A stretch of 64,000 nucleotides of DNA from Lacimicrobium alkaliphilum (GCF_002591895.1 NZ_NISX01000015.1:53866-117865); one strand, 5' to 3'. Counted from the first letter of the stretch, positions 17,251-30,333 are shown. The notes: generated by a model not told the origin, from the sequence alone. A program made the numbers and translations.

Positions 17251-19842
17251 TCAGAAATGATAGCGGCCACGCACGGTGACGGTACGCGGAGCCATATATT
17301 GATCACTGGTAAAGCCCAGACCAAAGGTATCGGTATAGCGTGAAGCGATATCGTCCTTATCGAACAGGTTCTGAACGTTCAGTTCAACATGCCACTGTGC
17401 GAAGTCAGGCTGATAGCGGATATTCATATCATAGCGGCTGGAAGAGGGAACCTTGTCTCTTACCGGAGAATTAAACACCCTGGAGTAGTATTCAGAGCGA
17501 TAGGAGAAGCCCAGGCTGCTGAGTAAGTTACCATTTCCCAACGCAAGCTCGTGGGTCAGGCGTAAATTGGCAGTCAGATCAGGGATCTTAGCAAGTTTGT
17601 TACCTGTCAGGTCGATTGCGGTGGACTCACGCACCGCATTGATTACCTCGGTGTCAGCACCCGATATAATCAGGCCAACACTGAGGTTTTCTGCTTCTGC
17701 GCGGTCGATGGCGTCGCGCCCTTCGGTGATCTCTGAATCCATTGCACTGAGATTCAGGTCTAACGTCAGGCTGGGGGTTAGAAATGCGTTAGCCTCAAGC
17801 TCCAGGCCGTAAATTTCTGCTTCAGGCAGGTTAGAGGCCCCTGAGGCAAAGCGGCCTATGCCACTGGACTCGAACAGATAGTCTTTGTAGTCATAGAAAA
17901 ACACTGCCGTATTGATTCGCAGCCTCTGTTGCCAGAGATCCAGCTTGTTGCCCAGTTCGTAGGACAATACTCTTTCCTGATCAAATACCTCCGGAAAGAA
18001 GCGGGTGTCAGAGCTGCTGTTTGAACCGGCAGGTTTGATGCCGGTGGCGACAGAGAAATAGCTCATCGCGGTATCAGACCACTGATAGTCGGCAGCCAGT
18101 TTACCGGTAATATTATCCGTTTCATCTTCTGGCCTGCTGCTGATGGGGGAGCGGTCAGGCACACAATTCAGGCTGCAACGCTCATCTTCGAATTTGTTTT
18201 TGGTATAACGCAGACCACCGGTCAGATTGAGTTTATCGCTTAGCGGGTATGTGACCTGCCCGAACAGTGCATAAGAGTTAAAGTTGCGGTAGTCAGAGTT
18301 GATAAAATCGATATCCGCATTGTTGGCAAATATATTAGGGCCCTGAACCACTTCGTTGACAGGGTTGCCATCACGGTCGGCATCATAGAAGTTTCGGGTG
18401 TTGCTGAACACCTCGGTATCCAGATAGAAGGCACCGATTACCCACTGTATGCCACTCTCATCGGCAGCAGAAGTCAGGTTTATCTCTGCCGTATAGGAAT
18501 GATCCAGTTGTGACAGGTTGCCGACAAACTGTGGAATGGGAGCTTCGCCGAGTAAATCCAGCTCCCCTGTCAGGGGGAGTGGCGCCGGATCATTGGCCGT
18601 CAGTGATGAACGGTCAAAATCCAGGCGACGGCGCATATCATAGCGCTGGCGGCTGACAACAGCGTTGAGGTTAGCGACGTCCAGTTGCCAGTCAAGGTGC
18701 AGGCTGGTCAGGCTGGTGTCCAGTTTATAAAACTCGGCGGTATCATGAGAGACTTCCCGGGGATCATCAGAGATCATGTCAAAACCGCCTTTGAGGGCCG
18801 GGCCGTGTGTATCGCTGGTAAAATTCTGCTGCTGAAGCAGCAATGAAACCTGATCATTGGGCTGCCAGCTTAGCTGCGCCTTATAGGTTTGATTGTCGCG
18901 GTCATCCAGACGATATCCGTCGATGGCCAGATTCTTACTGTAGCCTTTATTTTCACGGTGAGACGCCGCCAGCCTGATGGCAACGCTGGGGCTGACAGCC
19001 ATATTAAAGGCACCGCGAAACTCCTGTTGCTGATAAGTCCCCAGTGCCAGCTCTGCATAACCTCCTGAGCGGGTGAAGTCGGGTTTCTGTGTGATCACGT
19101 TCAGCGCACCACCGGTAGAACTATTACCATAAAGCGTGCCGTCGGGGCCGCGGGTTATCTCAATACGGTCAATATCGAACAGATCGGCCCAAAGGGCATA
19201 ATCGTTGGCCATAAACACGCCGTCCACATGAAAGGCCACAGCCTGTTTGGTACCGGCGTTATCCGGAATTTCATTACCGACCCCGCGGATGCTGATGGTG
19301 GGTCTGTAACCCTGCACACTGGATACCACCAGGCCTGGTACTTTGTTGCTCATATCGAAAGGGTTGCCAATATTCAGACTGTTCAGCTCATTACCTGATA
19401 CGGAAGATACTGCTGCTGCCACCTGTTGCAGGTTTTTAACGGTTTTCTGTGCGGTGACCACCACTTCTTCCACTCGTGGCTGCCTGCCGTCAGGCCTGGT
19501 CGGTTTGACTGTGGATCTGGCTGATGGCTGTTTTTCACTGGTAGTAATGATGATACTGCCGTTGTCGTCTTTCACCGCTCTCAGTTGGGTATGGGACAAT
19601 GCCTGATTCAGCGCCTCAGCCAGCGTCATGTTACCGGACACGGGCTGTAGCCTGATGTCCATATTGCTGCCGGCGGGCGATATGATTACCACATCATATT
19701 CTCTGGAGAGTCTGGCAACGGCTTCGTTGAGAGGCTGAGCAGCAATATCCAGTTGCAGCCGGGGAGATTCGGCCAGCACCGGGTTACTTAATGCCAGGGC
19801 GAGACTGGCGAATAATATACGGGGACGGAAATCAGGTAACAT
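17251..19842 (-). CDS. TonB-dependent receptor with N-terminal signalling (STN) domain
   Basis: 863 residues. Signal peptide, then a secretin/TonB short N-terminal domain (about 28-100: LDIAAQPLNEAVARLS ... ALSHTQLRAV), a TonB box region (EEVVVTAQK), the plug (about 125-240) and a 22-strand-type barrel ending in RGRYHF. The STN domain marks a transducer receptor that talks to a FecR-type anti-sigma factor, and FecR and the sigma factor lie just upstream. AAGGATCACT precedes the ATG. The ligand is not visible from the sequence; the phosphatase downstream suggests a phosphorus-containing organic compound rather than a siderophore. Confidence 0.9.
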   Translation of the reverse strand: MLPDFRPRILFASLALALSNPVLAESPRLQLDIAAQPLNEAVARLSREYDVVIISPAGSNMDIRLQPVSGNMTLAEALNQALSHTQLRAVKDDNGSIIITTSEKQPSARSTVKPTRPDGRQPRVEEVVVTAQKTVKNLQQVAAAVSSVSGNELNSLNIGNPFDMSNKVPGLVVSSVQGYRPTISIRGVGNEIPDNAGTKQAVAFHVDGVFMANDYALWADLFDIDRIEITRGPDGTLYGNSSTGGALNVITQKPDFTRSGGYAELALGTYQQQEFRGAFNMAVSPSVAIRLAASHRENKGYSKNLAIDGYRLDDRDNQTYKAQLSWQPNDQVSLLLQQQNFTSDTHGPALKGGFDMISDDPREVSHDTAEFYKLDTSLTSLHLDWQLDVANLNAVVSRQRYDMRRRLDFDRSSLTANDPAPLPLTGELDLLGEAPIPQFVGNLSQLDHSYTAEINLTSAADESGIQWVIGAFYLDTEVFSNTRNFYDADRDGNPVNEVVQGPNIFANNADIDFINSDYRNFNSYALFGQVTYPLSDKLNLTGGLRYTKNKFEDERCSLNCVPDRSPISSRPEDETDNITGKLAADYQWSDTAMSYFSVATGIKPAGSNSSSDTRFFPEVFDQERVLSYELGNKLDLWQQRLRINTAVFFYDYKDYLFESSGIGRFASGASNLPEAEIYGLELEANAFLTPSLTLDLNLSAMDSEITEGRDAIDRAEAENLSVGLIISGADTEVINAVRESTAIDLTGNKLAKIPDLTANLRLTHELALGNGNLLSSLGFSYRSEYYSRVFNSPVRDKVPSSSRYDMNIRYQPDFAQWHVELNVQNLFDKDDIASRYTDTFGLGFTSDQYMAPRTVTVRGRYHF

Positions 19843-19951
19843 AGTGATCCTTAAATTAATTTAAATCAGTTGAGTGGCATCACCGGGATGCACTATGTTG
19901 ACGATTGTCGGCTGGGCTTTTTCCAGCCCCTGAGCAGGTTTCACAAAAACT

Positions 19952-20929
19952 TCATCTGAACAACTCGTACTCTCCTGAGGGAGTTCGCCGCCAGTGAATA
20001 TCATGTCCGCTTTGCAGGCTGTCGAGTACTTGCTCCAGTTGTTCTAAGCGAAAGGCGAGACTGAGTCTCTCGGAGCCGAGGCCCGGCGTGGACAGACGAA
20101 CGGGCTGTTGCAGATAGCGATTGAGGGTGGTCAGAATGTCTTCAATGGCGACATCATGAAAAACAAACCGCCGCTGACGCCAGTTTGCAAACTGCGCCAG
20201 CTCAAGAGGTTTGGCCGCGCCGATACCCAGCTCAGCATCTACATTGAGTCGCTGGCTTGCCGTTAAATTGCTGCTGTGATGTTGATAATTGACGCGAACC
20301 TTGCCCTCTTCCACGGCAACCTGCACGGAGCGGCCCTGTTGCTGTATATCAAACACCGTGCCCAGTACTTCTATGTTTGCCTGCTGAACCCTGAGTTCAA
20401 AGGGAAGCTCTGGCCTGGGTTGAATACGGAACAGACCGTCGCCTTTAATCAGTCTGGCATGGCGTTGCCGCGCATCGATCCAGGTAACCAATTCACTGTC
20501 GGCACCGAGCGTAACAACAGAGCCGTCACCTAGGGTGAAGTCCTTAACTTCGCCGACACTGGTGCGAAAATGAACAGGATCTGCTGGTTGTGAATAGTTA
20601 ATCGGTAACAGCAGCAACAGAAAACATGCGCTTAAGGCGACCAGTCCACCCACAGCACTGAGCCATTTGCCCCAGAGGTGGTGATGTCGTCTGCTATGCG
20701 TTGTGGTCAGGTTATCTGCAGGCTGCAATGAAGGGGTTTCTGTCAGTGTCTGACAATAAGCGGCCTTGCGCCACAAGGTTTCTGCCTGGCGAAAGCTGCG
20801 GGTATGCTCCGGATCGCTTTTAAGCCAGCGCCTGAAGTCATCGAGCTGCTCTTTACTGCATTGTTCTGAATGCAATGTGATGCACCATTGTCTTGCTTGT
20901 TGCATTGTTATTTTACTTACTGGTTGCAT
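19952..20929 (-). CDS. FecR-family anti-sigma factor
   Basis: 325 residues from the ATG at 20929, overlapping the sigma gene stop by 17 bases. A start at 20905, just after that stop, is also possible, and a longer upstream start is less likely. The N-terminal DUF4880 cytoplasmic sigma-binding region (ARQWCITLHSEQ ... FRRWLKSDPEHTRSF) is followed by one membrane helix (about 100-120), then the periplasmic FecR domain (GEVKDFTLGDGSVVTLGADSE) and a C-terminal STN-like region that contacts the receptor. It passes the receptor-occupancy signal to the ECF sigma factor encoded upstream. Confidence 0.9.
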   Translation of the reverse strand: MQPVSKITMQQARQWCITLHSEQCSKEQLDDFRRWLKSDPEHTRSFRQAETLWRKAAYCQTLTETPSLQPADNLTTTHSRRHHHLWGKWLSAVGGLVALSACFLLLLLPINYSQPADPVHFRTSVGEVKDFTLGDGSVVTLGADSELVTWIDARQRHARLIKGDGLFRIQPRPELPFELRVQQANIEVLGTVFDIQQQGRSVQVAVEEGKVRVNYQHHSSNLTASQRLNVDAELGIGAAKPLELAQFANWRQRRFVFHDVAIEDILTTLNRYLQQPVRLSTPGLGSERLSLAFRLEQLEQVLDSLQSGHDIHWRRTPSGEYELFR

Positions 20930-21476
20930 GCGCTTTTTCAGGTTCCTCAGGGGATTGGCTATTGCCCTGTTGCCAATGTTCAAGTGCGTTTTGTAAGGTC
21001 AGATGAACCCGTTCCAGACAGCGGCTGATATCTGTCACGGAATAACCGCTTAAACGGGAAATCTGCTGATAGCTTAATCCGTCAAACCGGCTTGCCCGAA
21101 GCAGTTGCTGATGCTTGAGTGGTAGTTGTCTGGCTGCGTGGTCGAGCACGTCAATCATCTCAGACTGCAAAGCCAGAGTTTCTGTACAGACTGTGACAAC
21201 AGGATCACACCCTTCCTCGACCAGGATCTCATCAATCAGTCGCTCCTGGCGCGACTGACTGCGATAGTGGTCTACATACAGATTGCGGGCAAGGGTATAC
21301 AGATAGGCCCGGGGATTTTTGATTGGTTCTTTCGTCAGGTTTTGTGAATATTTCAAAAATGCCTGCTGAGCAATATCTTCAGGCTCTGGTGGGCCCAGTC
21401 CATACCTGGCACGAAGCCTGTCACACAGCTCCTGCCAGTAACTTTTATAGAGTCTGGATAGAAATCTTGATTGCAT
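20913..21476 (-). CDS. FecI-like ECF sigma factor
   Basis: 187 residues. Region 2 (about 10-75) has the PEDIAQQAFLKY and PRAYLYTLARNLYVDHYR motifs; region 4 (about 115-170) has the LPLKHQQLLRASRFDGLSYQQISRLSGYS helix-turn-helix. Length and the partner FecR gene place it with iron-starvation-type ECF sigma factors. It should direct transcription of the receptor and phoD genes when released by FecR. No clear target promoter was assigned by eye. Confidence 0.9.
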   Translation of the reverse strand: MQSRFLSRLYKSYWQELCDRLRARYGLGPPEPEDIAQQAFLKYSQNLTKEPIKNPRAYLYTLARNLYVDHYRSQSRQERLIDEILVEEGCDPVVTVCTETLALQSEMIDVLDHAARQLPLKHQQLLRASRFDGLSYQQISRLSGYSVTDISRCLERVHLTLQNALEHWQQGNSQSPEEPEKAHATSK

Positions 21477-21650
21477 AGCAGCAGACTGCAGTTCAAACCT
21501 GCGCCAAGCCTAGGGGGCTAATATGACATGATGATGAAAACCTTCGCCAAAATGACTTGGCCGCAGGCAGGTGTTTGCATAGAATAGCGCCTGCTTTGTT
21601 TCTCACCTGTATAACACTTGCCTTTTAAAGGTCTTCGGAACCATCACCTC

Positions 21651-22229
21651 ATGTTACTGCTGATCGACAACTACGATTCTTTTACCCATAACCTGGCGCG
21701 CTATTTTGCCGAACTCGGGCAACAGGTGAAAGTGGTACGCAATGATCAGTTGAGTCTGGAGGATATTGCGGGTATGGAGCCTCAGTACCTGGTTTTTTCG
21801 CCCGGCCCCTGCACTCCGGATCAGGCAGGTATTACCCTCAGTGCCATTGAACTTTTCGCCGGCCAGATCCCCATCCTTGGTGTGTGCCTCGGCTATCAGG
21901 CCATCGGCCAGGTGTTTGGGGCTGAGGTGGTGCGAGCCAGGAAGGTAATGCACGGCAAAACCTCGCAGGTGTACCACGGCAATTCAGCGTTGTTTAACGA
22001 TGTCAGCAACCCTTTTACCGCCACCCGTTATCATTCTCTGGTGCTGGAAGAAGCCACTATTCCTGAAGAGTTTGTTATCAGCGCCTGGACTCAGGAACAG
22101 GGTCACAGAGAAGCCATTATGGCAATCGAGCACAACGCTCTGCCATTGTGCGGGGTGCAGTTTCATCCCGAATCTGTGCTCACCGATGCCGGGCATCGGA
22201 TCCTCGGTAACTTTCTCAGAAACTATTAG
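21651..22229 (+). CDS. pabA: Aminodeoxychorismate/anthranilate synthase glutamine amidotransferase component
   Basis: 192 residues. Class I glutamine amidotransferase supplying ammonia for p-aminobenzoate (folate) or anthranilate (tryptophan). Visible motifs: LLIDNYDSFTHNL at the N-terminus, FSPGPCTPDQAG, the nucleophile Cys in GVCLGYQAIG and the His-Glu pair in GVQFHPESVLT. Start at 21651 is chosen because homologues begin with the LLLIDNYDSF strand; an upstream in-frame start adds 11 unrelated residues. Position upstream of astC is the usual Alteromonadales context and favours PabA over TrpG. Confidence 0.9.
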   Translation: MLLLIDNYDSFTHNLARYFAELGQQVKVVRNDQLSLEDIAGMEPQYLVFSPGPCTPDQAGITLSAIELFAGQIPILGVCLGYQAIGQVFGAEVVRARKVMHGKTSQVYHGNSALFNDVSNPFTATRYHSLVLEEATIPEEFVISAWTQEQGHREAIMAIEHNALPLCGVQFHPESVLTDAGHRILGNFLRNY

Positions 22230-22744
22230 CTGATTATAGCCGGGTGCCAGCTTATTCTGCTGCCATAATGCCCGGCGAGTATGCGATTCAGTTGACTGAA
22301 AAATGTGACCCTTGAAGGCGAGTCTTGCAGGCATGATGCAACAAACTGATGGCAGTTATTGTTCAGCAGATGGTAGTCAGCGTAGTGATAGATTTGCTCA
22401 GCGGCACGTCTGCCGGTTGTGGCGTCAGTCACCACATGGCCTTGCTCATTACAGGCGACAAAGATTGTTCTGCCCGAGCGGCGGGCAATAAACCTTGCCG
22501 GTGATATGGCACGCACCAGACCGTTGCCGGCCCGTTCTATGATCCCGTCTTCCATCCAGATGCCGCTATGATCAAAGGCACCATAGATTCCACAACAGAC
22601 CACCGCACCGTTTTGAGGTCGCACAGGAACATCAATCTCTCCTGGATAATGCTGTACCTGGCTGCGGTTCGCGGCCTTTTGCCACTGCCCGGATGCCACC
22701 ACAGCACCGATACCCAGCCCTAGCCAGACCAAAGGTATAGGCAT
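22226..22744 (-). CDS. LRAT/NlpC-P60-like papain-fold protein
   Basis: 172 residues from the ATG at 22744, which has GGAG six bases upstream; a start 12 bases earlier does not. One hydrophobic N-terminal segment (about 3-18) is followed by a domain with His in FDHSGIWMEDGIIERAG and Cys in NNNCHQFVASC. That His-then-Cys order with the NC motif is typical of the LRAT branch of the permuted NlpC/P60 superfamily (acyltransferases, thioesterases or peptidases acting on lipids). The substrate is unknown. It converges on pabA with a 4-base overlap. Confidence 0.65.
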   Translation of the reverse strand: MPIPLVWLGLGIGAVVASGQWQKAANRSQVQHYPGEIDVPVRPQNGAVVCCGIYGAFDHSGIWMEDGIIERAGNGLVRAISPARFIARRSGRTIFVACNEQGHVVTDATTGRRAAEQIYHYADYHLLNNNCHQFVASCLQDSPSRVTFFSQLNRILAGHYGSRISWHPAIIS

Positions 22745-23063
22745 GTAATACTCCAAAAATCAGACAGTATATAGATAGCACTTTAAGAAGCCTGCGCCAA
22801 CGTTAAAAATGTAAGTGAGCGTGTCACTTTTTCTGGATTAAAAGAGCGGGGTATTACCGGGTAGGTATAAAAAATATATGTCAATTGTCTGCATATCAGT
22901 TAATTCTCTGTATTATGTAAACCAAATCAGAGCAGACGCTCACAAGAAGGAAGAATGGAGCTGTATATGGATGTTCCAGTTGCACGATCCTGACGCCGGT
23001 TGTTCCTATATTGTTTATCGGAATGACCGATAAACAGCATAGACAATAGCAAAAAGAATATTG
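22745..23063. other. Divergent intergenic region, nothing recognised
   Basis: About 320 bases between the LRAT-like gene and the HDOD gene. It should hold both promoters; AT-rich stretches occur at 22860-22920. No RNA gene, repeat or clear operator was found. Confidence 0.3.
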
Positions 23064-24221
23064 ATGCCAGAACAACAACGAATCATACAAGACATTGAGC
23101 ACCGATTTACCAGCCTGCAGATTGGTGTGGATATGGCCAGGAAAGTGACGGCCTCAGATAATGATAATGCGGATAGTATTCTGCCCGAAATTGAAACCTC
23201 AGGCCGGCAACTGCTGCGTGTAGAAAAACAGGCGAAACGCGACAAGACTCTGAATCAGAAACATCACCAGAAGTTCCTCGATTCCTTGCTCGAAAAGCTC
23301 AACCGGGAGATTTTGATTCGCCTGGAAGAAAAATTAGAAGACACTGAACTGCTTTACAGCAAGATCCTGGGCGTTAATGAGAATCTTCCTGATGTATTAG
23401 ATGTGATGGCAGTAAGGGCGTCTTCCATCGGTCGGATTGAACCTCTGGTAGCGACGATCCCGTGGCTGAATGCTGACCTGGTTAAAATGATAAATATGCC
23501 CCGGTACCGGCGCACGGATAAGCAAGGCAAAGTTATTCCTGTGGATAGTCTGCGTGTGGCGCTGAGTTTTATGGGGATTGAAAATCTGAAAATGGTGATT
23601 CCTGCACTGGCGTTCAGACGCTGGACACCTCAAATCACCGATCCTTTTCCTAATATCAAAACCCGCCTGTGGGAGCACAGCATTGGCACTGCGCTGTCCT
23701 GTAAGAAAATTGCCGAGATAGTTGAACTGGATGGCGGGCAGGCGTTTACCCTGGGTATGCTGCATGATATTGGTAAGATCGTGCTCGTCAGGCTGTATTT
23801 CCGATTGTTTGATGAAGTGCAACGGGACGCAATTGCCGAGGCACATGCAGCAACCATGAGAGATGAACACAGTGCTTTGGCAGAGTTACAACCAAGTGGC
23901 GAGTTTCTCAAAGAGATATTAGGCAAGCATGGTTTAGCAATCAGCAGCCGCCTTATAGAGCGCATGGATTTGCGCAGGGTATTTATATCTCCGGCCATGC
24001 ACGAAGTGGCAGATAACAAACCTGTGGCTGAGATGTCAGATTTGGCTAAAGTGGCTGCCCAGGGGAGTGCGTACAGTAAGTATCGTATGTTGAAAACCTA
24101 CAGGCTGATCAATATGGAAGAGGCAAAATCCTATCTTAAAGGATTTCAGATGCCTCCCGGGGCGTTAGCGACACTTAAAGTTACAGATTTAAAGCGTCTT
24201 AACCTGTCTTTTGAAGAATAA
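23064..24221 (+). CDS. HDOD domain protein
   Basis: 385 residues. An N-terminal region with heptad-like charged helices (about 1-110) is followed by an HDOD domain (about 115-330) with VRASSIGRIEPLVATIPWLNADLVKMIN at its start and the HD-like GMLHDIGKIVL segment. HDOD proteins are regulatory scaffolds in motility, biofilm and second-messenger signalling; most lack catalytic metal ligands. The ATG at 23064 is preferred over the TTG immediately before it. The nearby c-di-GMP genes give a possible link but are not adjacent. Confidence 0.85.
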   Translation: MPEQQRIIQDIEHRFTSLQIGVDMARKVTASDNDNADSILPEIETSGRQLLRVEKQAKRDKTLNQKHHQKFLDSLLEKLNREILIRLEEKLEDTELLYSKILGVNENLPDVLDVMAVRASSIGRIEPLVATIPWLNADLVKMINMPRYRRTDKQGKVIPVDSLRVALSFMGIENLKMVIPALAFRRWTPQITDPFPNIKTRLWEHSIGTALSCKKIAEIVELDGGQAFTLGMLHDIGKIVLVRLYFRLFDEVQRDAIAEAHAATMRDEHSALAELQPSGEFLKEILGKHGLAISSRLIERMDLRRVFISPAMHEVADNKPVAEMSDLAKVAAQGSAYSKYRMLKTYRLINMEEAKSYLKGFQMPPGALATLKVTDLKRLNLSFEE

Positions 24222-24365
24222 AGCCGGCAAAGTGCTTCTTGCATAAATTTTTTTTTAATAATCATGCAGCTTCGTTTTTGTGGCGGAATCGGGTCTGACT
24301 CGGGCCCCCGCAACGCATGTTCCACATAGGCTCCGGATAGTTATTCACTAAACCTGCAATTATAG

Positions 24366-25688
<1,323 letters not shown>

Positions 25689-25764
25689 TTCGATCCTGAC
25701 CACAAGCAACTCCTGGGGTTCACCAGGGGTTGTCTTCCCTCGATAAAAGCAGGAGTAAGCGACC

Positions 25765-28267
<2,503 letters not shown>

Positions 28268-28305
28268 TTAACTAGATAGCGCTGTTTATTAACAGTTATG
28301 TAACA

Positions 28306-28332
28306 AAAAGGCAGCGAAAGCTGTCTTTTTTT
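28306..28332 (+). terminator. Rho-independent terminator after astD
   Basis: A-rich lead, stem GGCAGC with GAAA loop and GCTGTC (one G-U pair), then an uninterrupted T run to 28332. It lies 38 bases after the astD stop and closes the astCAD operon. Confidence 0.8.
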
Positions 28333-28414
28333 ATGCTAATTGTTAATAAAATGCGCATATTTAAGAGGAAGTGTATATTTTTCAGATCTGGCTGTTTTTT
28401 GTTCAATGCTCCTG

Positions 28415-28420
28415 TATAAT
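28415..28420 (+). promoter_or_regulatory. Putative -10 element for the DUF1338 gene
   Basis: A perfect TATAAT about 90 bases before the DUF1338 start, downstream of the astD terminator. The -35 region is poorly conserved, so the promoter assignment is tentative. Confidence 0.4.
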
Positions 28421-28510
28421 ACGGTTTATCTGACATCTGCTTGTTGAGTTTCTCTCGTTTAAGCAGATAAGTTACAGTTTCACTCGTTAAGTATAGGATG
28501 TTTTAATATT

Positions 28511-29308
28511 ATGCATACCAGTATAGAAAGCCTGTTTTCTAACCTTTGGCACGATTATGTTGCCATGACACCCTCTGCTGAAAAAGTACATCAGCTGCTC
28601 GGCGACGGTGATGAATTGATCAATGATCATGTGGCTTTCCGTACCTTCAATCTGGAAAAGATTAATCTGGATAAGCTCGCGGCACATTTTCTGGCCCTGG
28701 GTTATGAAGAAAAAGGCCAGTATGATTTTGAGCAGAAGAAGCTCAAGGCCAGGCATTATGAGCATGCTGATGACACCAAACCGAAAGTCTTTATCAGTGA
28801 GTTACTGGTAGAAGAATTTTCAGAGCAGGTTCAGCAGATTATTCATAAAATGGTAGAAGCTATTCCTGCGGACGCGGTGAACAAAGAAGATTTTCTGTAT
28901 TCCGGTACTCACTGGAACGTAAGCAGTAATGATTATGAAACCCTGTTGCAGGAGTCTGAATATGCCGCATGGGTCTCTGCCTGGGGATTCCGTGCTAATC
29001 ACTTTACCGTGAGCCTGAACCATCTCAAGCATTACAATATGCTGGCTGAAGTGAACGAAAAACTCAAACAGGCGGGTTTTGAACTCAATACCTCGGGTGG
29101 CGAAATCAAAGGCGGCCCTGAAGTACATCTGGCCCAGTCGTCTACTATGGCCGACAGGATGACAGTAAAGTTCAGCGATAAAGCGCTGACCATACCAAGC
29201 TGTTTCTATGAATTTGCCGAGCGCTTCCCGTTGCCCGACGGTAAGCTCTATAGTGGATTCGTAGCAGCCTCTGCTGACAAAATCTTCGAAAGTACTAACG
29301 CCAAGTAA
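28511..29308 (+). CDS. DUF1338 family protein (short 2-oxoadipate dioxygenase/decarboxylase-like)
   Basis: 265 residues, clearly shorter than characterised HglS (about 460). Family members use a vicinal-oxygen-chelate-like fold with iron. Here NDHVAFRTF supplies the conserved His and Arg, a second His is in FTVSLNHLKHYN, and an acidic ligand candidate lies in FYEFAERFPLPDG. HglS converts 2-oxoadipate to D-2-hydroxyglutarate in lysine breakdown; whether the short version does the same is not established. It follows the ast operon with its own terminator upstream, and its own strong terminator downstream. Confidence 0.85.
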   Translation: MHTSIESLFSNLWHDYVAMTPSAEKVHQLLGDGDELINDHVAFRTFNLEKINLDKLAAHFLALGYEEKGQYDFEQKKLKARHYEHADDTKPKVFISELLVEEFSEQVQQIIHKMVEAIPADAVNKEDFLYSGTHWNVSSNDYETLLQESEYAAWVSAWGFRANHFTVSLNHLKHYNMLAEVNEKLKQAGFELNTSGGEIKGGPEVHLAQSSTMADRMTVKFSDKALTIPSCFYEFAERFPLPDGKLYSGFVAASADKIFESTNAK

Positions 29309-29331
29309 AATCCCGAAGACGGTAAGACTTT

Positions 29332-29369
29332 AAAAAGCCCGCTGTTATGCTGATAACAGCGGGCTTTTT
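29332..29369 (+). terminator. Strong bidirectional rho-independent terminator
   Basis: Perfect stem AAAAAGCCCGCTGTTAT paired with ATAACAGCGGGCTTTTT around a GCTG loop, 23 bases after the DUF1338 stop. Confidence 0.9.
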
Positions 29370-29371
29370 AT

Positions 29372-29827
29372 TATTTGATCCGATTGATACAAATTTGCTT
29401 GCCGGGTGTCGCCCTGAGTAGCCCGTGATGTAGCGAAGCAGAATCCGGGGGCAGAACCCTCTGATATCCCGTAATCCAGCCGCCTCCCTCGTCATCCTGA
29501 CGAAAGTCAGGATCTCTATGGGGTTAGCACCAAAGCCTGTATATGATCCCGCCAAGGCGCAGAGAATAAAACACCTTATCACTCTGCGCCCCTGCGTCTC
29601 TGCGAGAGAATGAGATAAGAGCACTTTGGCTCCTCCGGGCTACGGATCTTGTAACCCTTTTATATCTCTGTGTTCTTCCTGCCTCTCTGGTGAAATGATC
29701 TTTTCGTGGTTTTCACTATCGACAGTCCCTGTGAATGTTATGGCGATTCTGCGGATTTTTTGCGAACCCTTTGTCGACCTCGTCCGTCCTTGTAGTAGAT
29801 TAAGTAAAAATCCCAAAGGCAGTAAAT
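29372..29827. repeat. Intergenic mosaic of dispersed-repeat-like sequence
   Basis: About 455 bases with no real gene. It holds a perfect hairpin ATCCTGAC-GAAA-GTCAGGAT (29494-29513), a stretch around 29550-29610 of low-complexity wording such as CTCTGCGCCCCTGCGTCTCTGCG, and a related TCTCTGTGTTCTTCCTGCCTCTC tract at 29663-29685. Similar wording recurs at 49945-49980, suggesting degenerate copies of a genome-wide intergenic repeat. Confidence 0.5.
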
Positions 29828-30331
29828 ATGGAGAAGGCGCAGATCGCCCTGTGGGTGGTGGAGGCACAGCAAGGTGACAACGCCAGTTTAGATGCCCTGT
29901 ACCGACATTTTCAGCCATTGTTGTTCAGCTATGCCTATAAGTCCTGCCACGACAATGCGCTGGCAGCGGATGCGGTACACAATGCCTGGCTGAAAGTCAT
30001 GCATGGACTAAAAAAGTTACAGCAGCCCCATGCGTTTCGCAGTTGGCTCTACCGTGCCGTTCGCTGGCAATTGGTCGATCAGGGGCGACGTGTTCAGCAT
30101 CAGTCTTTAGATGATGACCAACTGATCACAACTCCCGGGGATCCGGAGATGGACTTACTCAGAATGGTAAACCAGCTACCTGGTGGCGAGCGTGAAGTTA
30201 TAGAACTGTTCTACCTGCACGAATTAAGTATTGAAGAGGTCAGTGACATCTTGCAACTGGCATCCGGCACTATCAAATCAAGATTATTTTGTGCCCGACA
30301 AACCCTTAAACAAGCTTACAGTGGAGACTAG
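29828..30331 (+). CDS. ECF-type RNA polymerase sigma factor
   Basis: 167 residues. Sigma region 2 (about 18-85: LYRHFQPLLFSYAYKSC ... DAVHNAWLKVM ... FRSWLYRAVRWQLVDQGRR) and region 4 (about 110-160: LPGGEREVIELFYLHELSIEEVSDILQLASGTIKSRL) are clear. AAAGG precedes the ATG. The downstream membrane protein starts 2 bases after the stop and is the likely partner or anti-sigma factor. Targets unknown. Confidence 0.9.
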   Translation: MEKAQIALWVVEAQQGDNASLDALYRHFQPLLFSYAYKSCHDNALAADAVHNAWLKVMHGLKKLQQPHAFRSWLYRAVRWQLVDQGRRVQHQSLDDDQLITTPGDPEMDLLRMVNQLPGGEREVIELFYLHELSIEEVSDILQLASGTIKSRLFCARQTLKQAYSGD

Positions 30332-30333
30332 TT

